Positions 16,894-24,315 of a stretch of DNA of 64,000 bases are shown here, in pieces. The stretch comes from Hanstruepera flava (GTDB lineage Bacteria; Bacteroidota; Bacteroidia; Flavobacteriales; Flavobacteriaceae): NCBI RefSeq assembly GCF_023634025.1, contig NZ_JALJCW010000003.1, positions 372,001-436,000 on the forward strand, written 5' to 3'. The stretch's first letter is position 1, and every line of letters starts with the position of its first letter. The position numbers and the translations under genes are program-made. The notes beneath the pieces are model-generated. The model saw only the letters and a list, made by a program, of their open reading frames with translations, did not search any database and was not told where the DNA came from.

Positions 16894-17475
16894 ATGGAAC
16901 TCAATTTAAAAGAAATATTCACGGCATTTATGGTTTTATTTGCTGTGATTGATATAATTGGAAATATTCCCATTATAATAGACTTAAGAAAAAAAGCTGG
17001 TCACATACAGAGCGAAAAAGCCTCTATTATTGCTGGAGTTATATTGATTTTATTCCTGTTTGTGGGTAAAAATATTTTATCCTTAATTGGCATAGGTGTA
17101 AATAGTTTTGCAGTAGCTGGTGCTTTTATTCTTTTCTTTATTGCGTTAGAAATGATTTTAGGTATAACGCTTTATAAAGAAGATGAAAATTCTGCAATGA
17201 CCGCATCGGTTTTTCCATTGGCATTCCCTTTAATAGCTGGACCTGGTAGTTTAACAACATTACTTTCTCTACGTGCAGAGTTTCGTGTAGAAAACATAAT
17301 TGTTGCCGTAATATTAAATGTAATTATTATCTATGTAGTGCTAAAAACATCAGCTAGAATAGAACGCTTAATTGGTCAAAATGGCATTAACATAATTCGT
17401 AAGATATTTGGTGTTATTTTACTAGCCATAGCTGTAAAACTTTTTGCGCATAACATTAAAGCATTATTTGTATAA
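16894..17475 (+). CDS. MarC family (UPF0056) integral membrane protein
   Basis: The 193-aa inner-membrane protein has six predicted helices and the family's conserved cores: FAVIDIIGNIPII near residues 17-29 and FPLAFPLIAGPGSLTTLLSL near residues 107-126. MarC proteins were once linked to antibiotic resistance but their transport substrate is unknown. A 1-bp gap separates its stop from the next small membrane-protein gene, which in turn overlaps the FAD oxidoreductase, so the three are a tight operon. Confidence 0.88.
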   Translation: MELNLKEIFTAFMVLFAVIDIIGNIPIIIDLRKKAGHIQSEKASIIAGVILILFLFVGKNILSLIGIGVNSFAVAGAFILFFIALEMILGITLYKEDENSAMTASVFPLAFPLIAGPGSLTTLLSLRAEFRVENIIVAVILNVIIIYVVLKTSARIERLIGQNGINIIRKIFGVILLAIAVKLFAHNIKALFV

Positions 17476-17476
17476 T

Positions 17477-17680
17477 ATGAAGATTTTAAACATAATTTTA
17501 GTTGTTATTGCTTTAACATTAATTGGCTACAACATTACTCAAATAAATTTTGAAAAACCATTTCAAGGCGAAAGTTTAATTGCCTTGATTACCATTTTAG
17601 CAGCATTATGTGCTATTTTATTACTTCGTATCTTAGTAATTTCGAAAAAAATCGAGAAATCTATTAAGTCTAAAAAATAA
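17477..17680 (+). CDS. Small two-helix membrane protein
   Basis: The 67-aa product (MKILNIILVVIALTLIG...) has two hydrophobic segments (about 3-17 and 36-55) joined by a short polar loop and a Lys-rich tail (KKIEKSIKSKK), so it is probably an inner-membrane protein with the C-terminus inside. The ATG at 17477 is chosen over an upstream in-frame ATG at 17444 that lies inside marC. Its stop overlaps the next ATG (TAATG at 17678-17682). The family was not recognised. Confidence 0.7.
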   Translation: MKILNIILVVIALTLIGYNITQINFEKPFQGESLIALITILAALCAILLLRILVISKKIEKSIKSKK

Positions 17681-18282
17681 TGTTTGACGCTTTAATTATT
17701 GGTGGCAGTGCAGCTGGATTAAGTTGCGCCCTTGTTTTGGGTTCGGCTCATGAGAAGCCCTTTGCTGCCAATAAAAAGATTGGAATAATAGTACACCAAA
17801 AAACATCTCACCTGCAAAATGCTTTATTCAATAATGTTTTAGGATTAAGCCCTAAAACAACTGGAGCGTCAATTTTAGAAAGCGGCAAAAAACAACTAGC
17901 TGCTCTCTACCCTCATGTTAAGCAGGTTGAAAGCGAAAAAGTTTTAGAAATTGTTAAAAGTGATAATGATTACATTGTTACAACCAATAAAAATACCTAT
18001 CAATCTAAAATAGCGGTTATAGCAGTTGGCTACACTAACTTAATGACCATTAAGGGACTAGAGCATTACATAGAACCTCACCCAAGAGCCAAAGCAGAAA
18101 AGCAACGAATTTGGTTAAAAAATGAAAATCATCTTATAGAAAATGGATTGTATGTAGCAGGAACACTTGCCGGTTGGCGCAGTCAATTTGCTATTGCATC
18201 GGGTAGTGGTGCTCATGTAGCCACAGACATTCTAACCCTTTGGAACAATGGAGAACATGTAAAGGTGCACGATAAAGTTTAG
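17680..18282 (+). CDS. Short FAD-dependent oxidoreductase of the thioredoxin-reductase fold
   Basis: The 200-aa protein starts with a Rossmann FAD motif (IIGGSAAGLSCALVL) and ends with a second FAD contact (GLYVAGTLAGWRSQFAIASGSGAHVA). A thioredoxin reductase would have a complete NADPH domain and a CxxC pair in between; here both are missing and the centre is only ~100 residues. It is therefore a minimal FAD-binding protein, of a type seen in Flavobacteriaceae, whose reductant and substrate are unknown. It is translationally coupled to the small membrane protein upstream. Its stop overlaps that of the convergent protease gene by 4 bp. Confidence 0.75.
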   Translation: MFDALIIGGSAAGLSCALVLGSAHEKPFAANKKIGIIVHQKTSHLQNALFNNVLGLSPKTTGASILESGKKQLAALYPHVKQVESEKVLEIVKSDNDYIVTTNKNTYQSKIAVIAVGYTNLMTIKGLEHYIEPHPRAKAEKQRIWLKNENHLIENGLYVAGTLAGWRSQFAIASGSGAHVATDILTLWNNGEHVKVHDKV

Positions 18283-19880
18283 TTTTTAAATTGCTGCTCT
18301 TTATCTAACTGAATTACCTCTTCAATCATTATATCTTTTTGGTTTAGTACTTCTTCAAAAGCACCTCCTCCATATATTTGATTGGCCAATGTGGCCTTAA
18401 TATATTGTTTAACCTCTTCTTTGTAAGCCACAAATGTAATATTGGCTTTAGTTTTAGTATTTAAAAAATCTTGAAAAGCTGTAACCATATCATCTGAAAC
18501 TTCAAAATGGGCAATAAAATCTTGACGTGGTATGTCTCGGTATAGATTTCGGTCTTTCTCTAACTCTTCAAACACAAAATTGCTAATAAACCCTCTACGT
18601 TGCAGAAACGTCAAAGTTTCATTTTGCATATTTAAATCCAATGGTACAAAAACATCAGGAATTATGCCACCACCACCATAAACTACTTTCCCTTTTGGTG
18701 TGGTGAATTTAAGTGAATCGGCCACCTCAATTTTTTCAGGATCCAAAAACTCACCACTTTTCAATCTATCAAAATAATCATCATAATAATCTTTATTACC
18801 ATTGGCATAAGATCGTTGTATGGATCGTCCTGTTGGTGTATAATATCTTGAAACGGTTAATCGTACAGCACTTCCATCGCCTAATTCCATTTCACGTTGT
18901 ACCAACCCTTTTCCGTAAGACCGTCTCCCAACAATAAGGCCTTTGTCATTATCCTGTAAAGCTCCAGCTATAATCTCACTTGCAGATGCTGAATTCTCAT
19001 CGATTAAAACATATACCTGACTGTTTTCAAAATCGCCTTTTTTAGTGGCATAGCTTTTATCAATTTTACCACTTTTGTTTTTTGTAAATAAGATGAGCTT
19101 ATCGTCTTCTAAAAACTCGTCAACTATTTGTTCGGCAATTCCCAAAAATCCGCCTGGATTACCACGTAAATCCAATACAATATCTTTTACATTTTCGTCT
19201 TTTAACTTCTTTAATTGAACCTTAAATTCCTTATACGTTGATTCTGCAAAACGATTAATCTTTATGTAGCCTAATGTTTCTGTAAGCATGTAAGCAGCAT
19301 CAACACTTTTGATAGGAATATTATCTCTCTTTACGGTAAATTTTAGCAGTTTGGGCTCTCCTGGACGTAAAACTTCTAATTCAACCTTCGAATTTATTGG
19401 GCCTTTCAGCTTTTTAAGAATGTCCGAATTACTTAAATCCTTACCAAAAATGGAGTCGCCATTTGCTGTGATAATACGATCGCCTCCAACAATTCCAGCT
19501 TTATCACTTGGGCTACCTTCAATAGCTCTTATAACCGTAATGGTATCTTTATAGGTATAAAAGCTAATTCCTATTCCCACAAAATCGCCTTTCATATTTT
19601 CAGAAACACGCTGCATATCTTCCTTTGGAATATACACTGAATGCGGATCTAAATTCTCCAGTATTCCGTTAACGGTCACATCAACAATGCTATCGGTGTT
19701 TACATCGTCAACATACTCATAATCAATAAAATCTATTAATCTATTAAGTTTGTCCTTTTTACTGTTGGATGAGAATAATTTATCTGAATTATCAGCAAAA
19801 TTTAATTTACCTCCAAGGAAAATACCAAGAGCAATGGCTATTCCTATAATTAAAGGCAAATATTTTCTTTGAATTCGCAT
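18279..19880 (-). CDS. S41-family C-terminal processing peptidase
   Basis: The 533-aa periplasmic protease has an N-terminal membrane anchor (about residues 9-23), a PDZ domain (about 88-185; GIGISF and GGDRIITANGDSI) and an S41 catalytic domain with nucleophile S299 (NSASASE) and general-base K324 (YGKGLVQ), at the 25-residue spacing of the Tsp/CtpA family. It cleaves substrates from their C-termini. It overlaps the dCMP deaminase stop by one base, so the two genes are co-transcribed. Confidence 0.93.
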   Translation of the reverse strand: MRIQRKYLPLIIGIAIALGIFLGGKLNFADNSDKLFSSNSKKDKLNRLIDFIDYEYVDDVNTDSIVDVTVNGILENLDPHSVYIPKEDMQRVSENMKGDFVGIGISFYTYKDTITVIRAIEGSPSDKAGIVGGDRIITANGDSIFGKDLSNSDILKKLKGPINSKVELEVLRPGEPKLLKFTVKRDNIPIKSVDAAYMLTETLGYIKINRFAESTYKEFKVQLKKLKDENVKDIVLDLRGNPGGFLGIAEQIVDEFLEDDKLILFTKNKSGKIDKSYATKKGDFENSQVYVLIDENSASASEIIAGALQDNDKGLIVGRRSYGKGLVQREMELGDGSAVRLTVSRYYTPTGRSIQRSYANGNKDYYDDYFDRLKSGEFLDPEKIEVADSLKFTTPKGKVVYGGGGIIPDVFVPLDLNMQNETLTFLQRRGFISNFVFEELEKDRNLYRDIPRQDFIAHFEVSDDMVTAFQDFLNTKTKANITFVAYKEEVKQYIKATLANQIYGGGAFEEVLNQKDIMIEEVIQLDKEQQFKN

Positions 19881-20314
19881 TATTCAGTTTCTAAATTTTC
19901 AATTAATGTTAAATCTACTCCAGCTTTCCTTAAAAATCGTAAACCAGAGTCATCTTTGTAAGCTTCTCCATAAACCACACGAACTATACCAGCTTGATGA
20001 ATAAGTTTACTACACTCCTTGCATGGCGACAGTGTTATGTAAAGTGTAGCACCTTTACAGGATTGTGTTGAAGACGCTACTTTTAGAATAGCGTTAGCTT
20101 CAGCATGTAACACATACCATTTGGTATAACCTTCGTCATCTTCGCAGTAGTTTTCAAAACCAGTTGGTGTTCCATTATACCCATCGGATATTATCATTCT
20201 GTCTTTAACAATTATCGCGCCAACCTGCTTTCGTTTACAATAAGAGAGCTTTCCCCATTCTTTTGCCATTCTCAAATACGCTTTATCGTATTTAAGCTGT
20301 TTCTGTTCTTTCAT
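19880..20314 (-). CDS. dCMP/cytidine deaminase family protein (ComEB-like)
   Basis: The 144-aa zinc enzyme has the deaminase signature H70-A-E72 (proton shuttle Glu) and PC98-xx-C101, which coordinate zinc. Residues such as GYNGTPTGFENYCED are typical of dCMP deaminases, which convert dCMP to dUMP for dTTP synthesis. This fits a nucleotide-metabolism role. It is the upstream partner of the S41 protease gene, a pairing common in Flavobacteriaceae. Confidence 0.92.
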   Translation of the reverse strand: MKEQKQLKYDKAYLRMAKEWGKLSYCKRKQVGAIIVKDRMIISDGYNGTPTGFENYCEDDEGYTKWYVLHAEANAILKVASSTQSCKGATLYITLSPCKECSKLIHQAGIVRVVYGEAYKDDSGLRFLRKAGVDLTLIENLETE

Positions 20315-20412
20315 ACACTTGAATGCTTATAACGAATATAGTGGGTTCGTATTTTAATTACAACCAGAAGATTAAAGATTTATGAAAACTTTAGGTTATA
20401 GAATTCAATTAA

Positions 20413-21003
20413 TCAAGATAAAAAATCACTACCTAAAATCATGGGTATGACCAATCCTACCACAATAGCAGAAATAACCATAATCCAATCGCGCTTTGAA
20501 AAACGGAAGACCGTTTGCATAATATAACCCAGAAAAAGTACAACAAATACAATAATAATTTGAGCAATTTCAATACCTAGTGCAAACTCAAGAAGTGTGA
20601 CTAATTTGTTATCAGACTTACCTACTAAAATTCGAAATTCTCTTGCAAAACCTAACCCATGGACCAATCCAAAAAACAGCGTAGAGAAAAATAATACACC
20701 TACTCGCTCTTTTTGGGCTCCTTTTCCTGCAGTGAACACGTTAAACAAAGCTACTAGCATAATGGTAATTGGTATTAAAAACTCAACCAGTTGACCATTT
20801 ACGCTAACCACGCCATAGGCCGCTAAAATTAATGATAGCGTATGACCTAGCGTAAATACAGAAACTAACAATAGAACCCGTTTCCAATCTTTAAATAAAT
20901 AAGGAACAGTTAATACAATAAGAAATAAAACATGGTCATAACCATTAATATCCAATACATGGTTAATACCATACTCCACATTGAACCAAAAATCTTCGAG
21001 CAT
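20413..21003 (-). CDS. HupE/UreJ family membrane protein
   Basis: The 196-aa protein has about six helices and the HupE/UreJ core: GINHVLDINGYDHVLFLI near the N-terminus, FTLGHTLSLILA, and GLVHGLGFAREF, with conserved His residues in the helices. In other bacteria such proteins are linked to nickel or cobalt uptake for hydrogenase or urease, but no such enzyme is encoded nearby, so the substrate is open. It lies 98 bp upstream of the deaminase gene in the same direction. Confidence 0.85.
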   Translation of the reverse strand: MLEDFWFNVEYGINHVLDINGYDHVLFLIVLTVPYLFKDWKRVLLLVSVFTLGHTLSLILAAYGVVSVNGQLVEFLIPITIMLVALFNVFTAGKGAQKERVGVLFFSTLFFGLVHGLGFAREFRILVGKSDNKLVTLLEFALGIEIAQIIIVFVVLFLGYIMQTVFRFSKRDWIMVISAIVVGLVIPMILGSDFLS

Positions 21004-21112
21004 AGTTTATGTAGTTTTTAGGGTGCGCCCAAATATACAATTAAAAACTAATAGTTTGTGGGTTTTGTGGGTTTTGGATATCTTGTTAAAGTTTTTTAAT
21101 CCTCATTGGTTG

Positions 21113-21658
21113 ATGATAAACAATATTAAAAAAAATCTAATATTATCTTTTCTGTTTGCAAGCTTCTTAGGCTTTTCGCAAGAAGAGAAAAGTAATCCTG
21201 AAGAATTTCATCGTCATTCTATTTCAATTTTAATAGGGCATACGACTATTTTTCAAGGTTTTGAAAACGGCAAAAGAAAAATAGAATCTGAACCATCGTG
21301 GGCCATAAACTACAATTATGCCTTTAACGAAAAATGGGCTATAGGCATACATAGCGATATTATAATTGAAAATTTTGTAGTTGAAAAAACTTCAGGCGAT
21401 GAAATTCTCGAACGAAATACACCTATTACTTCGCTCATAGTTGGTACATGTAAAATATTTGATGGCTTTGGTGTTGAACTCGGTGGGGGCTTAGAGTTTG
21501 ATAAAAACGAAAGCTTTGGAGTTGCAAGGATTGGAGCTGAATACGGCATAGAGATAATTAAACACAATCTAGAGGTTCTTTTGTCTCTTGATTATGATAT
21601 CGTAATAGATGCATATGATGGTCTAAACATTGGAATAGGAATTGCTAAACTTTTTTAA
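21113..21658 (+). CDS. Small outer-membrane beta-barrel protein
   Basis: The 181-aa product from the ATG at 21113 has a signal peptide (KKNLILSFLFASFLGFSQ, cleaved near residue 23) and about eight amphipathic strands ending in IGIGIAKLF with a C-terminal Phe. An in-frame extension back to 20981 runs into the divergent hupE start and lacks signal-peptide character, so it was rejected. The upstream segment has a GTGGGTTTTG duplication (21058-21077). No function can be assigned. Confidence 0.65.
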   Translation: MINNIKKNLILSFLFASFLGFSQEEKSNPEEFHRHSISILIGHTTIFQGFENGKRKIESEPSWAINYNYAFNEKWAIGIHSDIIIENFVVEKTSGDEILERNTPITSLIVGTCKIFDGFGVELGGGLEFDKNESFGVARIGAEYGIEIIKHNLEVLLSLDYDIVIDAYDGLNIGIGIAKLF

Positions 21659-21663
21659 ACAAA

Positions 21664-21694
21664 AAAAGACTTTACATTAATTGCAAAGCCTTTT
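21664..21694 (-). terminator. Terminator downstream of tRNA-Leu
   Basis: On the minus strand AAAAGGCTTT pairs with AAAGTCTTTT (one G-U), followed by a T-run. It could also end the beta-barrel gene. Confidence 0.6.
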
Positions 21695-21695
21695 G

Positions 21696-21777
21696 TACTC
21701 AAGGTGGGAATCGAACCCACACTCCCGAAAGAACCGGATTTTGAATCCGGCGCGTCTACCAATTCCGCCACTTGAGC
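21696..21777 (-). tRNA. tRNA-Leu (anticodon CAA)
   Basis: The 82-nt sequence folds as a class II tRNA. The acceptor stem GCTCAAG pairs with CTTGAGT (G1-U72 wobble, A73), the anticodon stem is CCGGA/TCCGG with loop TTCAAAA giving anticodon CAA (plus-strand TTG at 21741-21743), the variable arm is 13 nt and the T-arm has TTCGATT between GTGGG and CCCAC. The 3' CCA is not encoded and must be added. It reads UUG codons. Confidence 0.95.
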
Positions 21778-21840
21778 AATTGAGATTGCAAAATTATAAA
21801 ATAAATTAGGACTAACAATTAAAAATAGTCGCTTTTATGC

Positions 21841-21870
21841 TTTTGCAGTTGAAATAAATTCATAAATTTG
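21841..21870 (+). promoter_or_regulatory. Promoter of prs
   Basis: -33 TTTTG (21841-21845) and perfect -7 TAAATTTG (21863-21870) with 17 bp between; the best-formed flavobacterial promoter in the window. The leader to 21922 is about 45 nt. Confidence 0.7.
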
Positions 21871-21921
21871 CACCTCATTTACAAAAAGCGCTATAATTCG
21901 CTTTAAAACAAAAGATTATCG

Positions 21922-22863
21922 ATGTCAAATTTCGCCACAGAAGCCAAAATTTTTACTTGTACACAAAGTAAAGTATTAGCACAAAAAATTGCTGATGCTT
22001 ATGGTATTAGTATGGGCAATGTAATCACATCAACCTATAGTGATGGCGAGTTTCAACCATCGTACGAAGAATCTATTCGTGGCACTCGAATTTTTATTGT
22101 AGGCTCTACACATCCTGGCCCAGAAAATTTAATGGAAATGCTATTAATGATTGATGCTGCAAAGCGTGCATCTGCCAGGCATATTACAGCTGTTTTACCA
22201 TACTTCGGTTGGGCAAGACAAGATAGAAAAGACAAACCTAGAGTTCCTATTGCTGCTAAATTGGTAGCTAAAATGCTTGAAGCAGCTGGTGCAACCCGAA
22301 TTATCACCATGGATTTGCATGCTGATCAAATTCAAGGATTCTTTGAAAAACCTGTTGACCATTTATTTGCATCAACTATATTTTTACCATACCTAAAAAG
22401 TTTAAACCTAGACAATTTAACCATAGCATCGCCAGATATGGGTGGTTCTAAAAGAGCCTATGCATATTCTAAAGCACTAGAAAGTGATGTGGTTATTTGT
22501 TATAAGCAACGTGCCAAAGCCAATGTTATTTCGCATATGGAATTAATTGGCGATGTAACTGGAAAAAATGTTGTTTTGGTTGACGATATGGTGGATACTG
22601 CAGGAACCCTAACCAAAGCTGCCGATTTAATGATGGAGCGTGGTGCTTTGAGTGTTCGTGCTATTTGTACACACCCTATTTTATCTGGTAACGCTTATGA
22701 GCGTCTAGAAAATTCAAAACTAGAGGAGTTAATTGTAACCGATTCAATTCCTTTAAAACAAGAAAGCAGCAAAATACGAGTATTAAGCTGCGCAGATCTA
22801 TTTGCCGAAGTGATGCATAATGTACATCACAACGAATCAATTAGTTCTAAATTTATCATGTAA
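21922..22863 (+). CDS. prs: Ribose-phosphate pyrophosphokinase
   Basis: The 313-aa enzyme makes PRPP from ribose 5-phosphate and ATP for nucleotide, His and Trp synthesis. Visible signatures are RGTRIFIVGSTHPG, the flexible loop YFGWARQDRKDKPR, metal-binding DLHADQIQGFF and the PRPP loop VLVDDMVDTAGTL. The length matches the family. rplY follows after 23 bp. Confidence 0.96.
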   Translation: MSNFATEAKIFTCTQSKVLAQKIADAYGISMGNVITSTYSDGEFQPSYEESIRGTRIFIVGSTHPGPENLMEMLLMIDAAKRASARHITAVLPYFGWARQDRKDKPRVPIAAKLVAKMLEAAGATRIITMDLHADQIQGFFEKPVDHLFASTIFLPYLKSLNLDNLTIASPDMGGSKRAYAYSKALESDVVICYKQRAKANVISHMELIGDVTGKNVVLVDDMVDTAGTLTKAADLMMERGALSVRAICTHPILSGNAYERLENSKLEELIVTDSIPLKQESSKIRVLSCADLFAEVMHNVHHNESISSKFIM

Positions 22864-22886
22864 ATTAATAATTAATATAAATTAAA

Positions 22887-23555
22887 ATGAAGTCAATTAC
22901 AATTAACGGATCTCAAAGAGAAAGCGTGGGCAAAAAGTCAACAAAAGCCTTACGTAATGCTGGACAGGTACCTTGCGTATTATACGGAGGTGACAAACCA
23001 GTGCATTTTTCTGCAGATGAAATTGCATTTTCAAAACTGGTTTATACGCCTAACGCGCATACAGTTGTGATTACTATGGACAATGGTGAAAGCTATAACG
23101 CTATCATGCAGGACATTCAATTTCATCCAGTAACAGATAGAATCTTACACATAGATTTCTATCAATTACATGAAGGTAAGCCTATTACAATGGAAGTTCC
23201 TGTGCACTTTGTAGGAAATTCTAAAGGTGTTAAAGCAGGTGGTGTTTTACGTAAAAACTCACGTAGATTACGTGTTAAAGCTTTACCTAAAAACTTACCA
23301 GATTTTATTGAAGTAGATATTACTCCTATGAAAATTGGTAATAAATTATACGTTACTGCTTTAGAAAACGATCTTTATAAAATCATGCATACTGAAAACA
23401 CTGTTGTTTGTCAAATTAAGCGTGCTAGAGCTGCTATGGCATTGGCATCGCTTGAAGATGATGAAGATGAAACAGAAGAAGGTGCAGAAGGAGCTGAAGC
23501 AACTGCTGAAGGTGCAGAGGCACCAGCGGCTGAAGCAAGTGAAGCTCAAGAATAA
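22887..23555 (+). CDS. rplY: 50S ribosomal protein L25 / general stress protein Ctc
   Basis: The 222-aa protein is the long TL5/Ctc form of L25, which binds 5S rRNA. The N-terminal L25 domain (SRES-like [32 protein letters not shown]) is followed by the C-terminal beta domain and an acidic/Ala tail ([16 protein letters not shown]). Its place after prs and before pth is a conserved order in many bacteria. Confidence 0.95.
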   Translation: MKSITINGSQRESVGKKSTKALRNAGQVPCVLYGGDKPVHFSADEIAFSKLVYTPNAHTVVITMDNGESYNAIMQDIQFHPVTDRILHIDFYQLHEGKPITMEVPVHFVGNSKGVKAGGVLRKNSRRLRVKALPKNLPDFIEVDITPMKIGNKLYVTALENDLYKIMHTENTVVCQIKRARAAMALASLEDDEDETEEGAEGAEATAEGAEAPAAEASEAQE

Positions 23556-23577
23556 ATTTCAATTTTTTGAAACCTAT

Positions 23578-23613
23578 AAAAAGCATTCTGAAATATCAGG
23601 ATGCTTTTTTTAT
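23578..23613 (+). terminator. Terminator after rplY
   Basis: AAAAGCAT and ATGCTTTT arms with an extra TGA/TCA stem, followed by a T-rich run; it separates rplY from pth. Confidence 0.75.
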
Positions 23614-23632
23614 TTTTACATAAACTCCTTTT

Positions 23633-24268
23633 ATGTTTCGTTTCATTTGTAATGTATTTAAAAAGAAAAAAAGTATTCAAGTTTATCAAGAAAACGATGT
23701 TATGAAAAAATTCTTAATAGTTGGTTTGGGCAACATAGGAGAGAAATATGCCAACACCAGACACAATATAGGTTTTAGCATATTAGACTTTTTAGCCGAA
23801 AAAGAAGATTTAAAATTTGAAACACAAAAACTAGGCGATATAACTACCTATAAATTTAAAGGAAGAACATTTATTTTATTAAAGCCAAGTACATATATGA
23901 ATTTGAGTGGTAAAGCTGTTCAGTACTGGCTAACAAAAGAAAAAATTCCTTTAGAGAATCTTTTGGTTATTACCGATGATTTAAATCTCCCTTTTGGAAG
24001 TATTCGCTTAAAAACAAAAGGGAGTGATGGTGGTCATAATGGTCTTAAAGATATTCAGGACAAATTACAAACCACAACATATAACCGCTTTCGATTTGGT
24101 ATTAGCGATGAGTTTAGTAAAGGTAGACAGGTAGATTATGTTTTAGGAGAATGGAATGATGACGAATCTTTAAAACTCCCTGAACGATTAGAAAAATCTG
24201 TTGAACTCATAAAATCATTTGGTACTGCAGGTGTCAACAATACCATGAATACTTTTAATGGAAAATAA
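23633..24268 (+). CDS. pth: Peptidyl-tRNA hydrolase
   Basis: The enzyme frees tRNA from peptidyl-tRNA dropped by stalled ribosomes. The catalytic set is visible: N and H in NTRHNIGF, substrate-binding STYMNLSG, and D in ITDDLNLPFG. The ATG at 23633 gives 211 aa with a Lys-rich N-terminal extension (MFRFICNVFKKKKS); the classical start is the ATG at 23702 (188 aa, MKKFLIVGLGNIG). Flavobacterial homologues often show such an extension, so the longer form is kept, but the start is uncertain. Confidence 0.92.
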   Translation: MFRFICNVFKKKKSIQVYQENDVMKKFLIVGLGNIGEKYANTRHNIGFSILDFLAEKEDLKFETQKLGDITTYKFKGRTFILLKPSTYMNLSGKAVQYWLTKEKIPLENLLVITDDLNLPFGSIRLKTKGSDGGHNGLKDIQDKLQTTTYNRFRFGISDEFSKGRQVDYVLGEWNDDESLKLPERLEKSVELIKSFGTAGVNNTMNTFNGK

Positions 24269-24295
24269 AAGGGAAGCTTACAAGCTTCCCTTTTT
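24267..24295 (+). terminator. Terminator after pth
   Basis: AAAGGGAAGCTT and AAGCTTCCCTTT arms with a 2-nt centre and a T-run, overlapping the pth stop codon; it works on both strands. Confidence 0.8.
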
Positions 24296-24315
24296 ATTAT
24301 GAAATAATAATAGCA

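Noticed and set aside
20981-21112. N-terminal extension of the beta-barrel ORF
   Set aside because: It overlaps the divergent hupE start and breaks the signal peptide at 21113.
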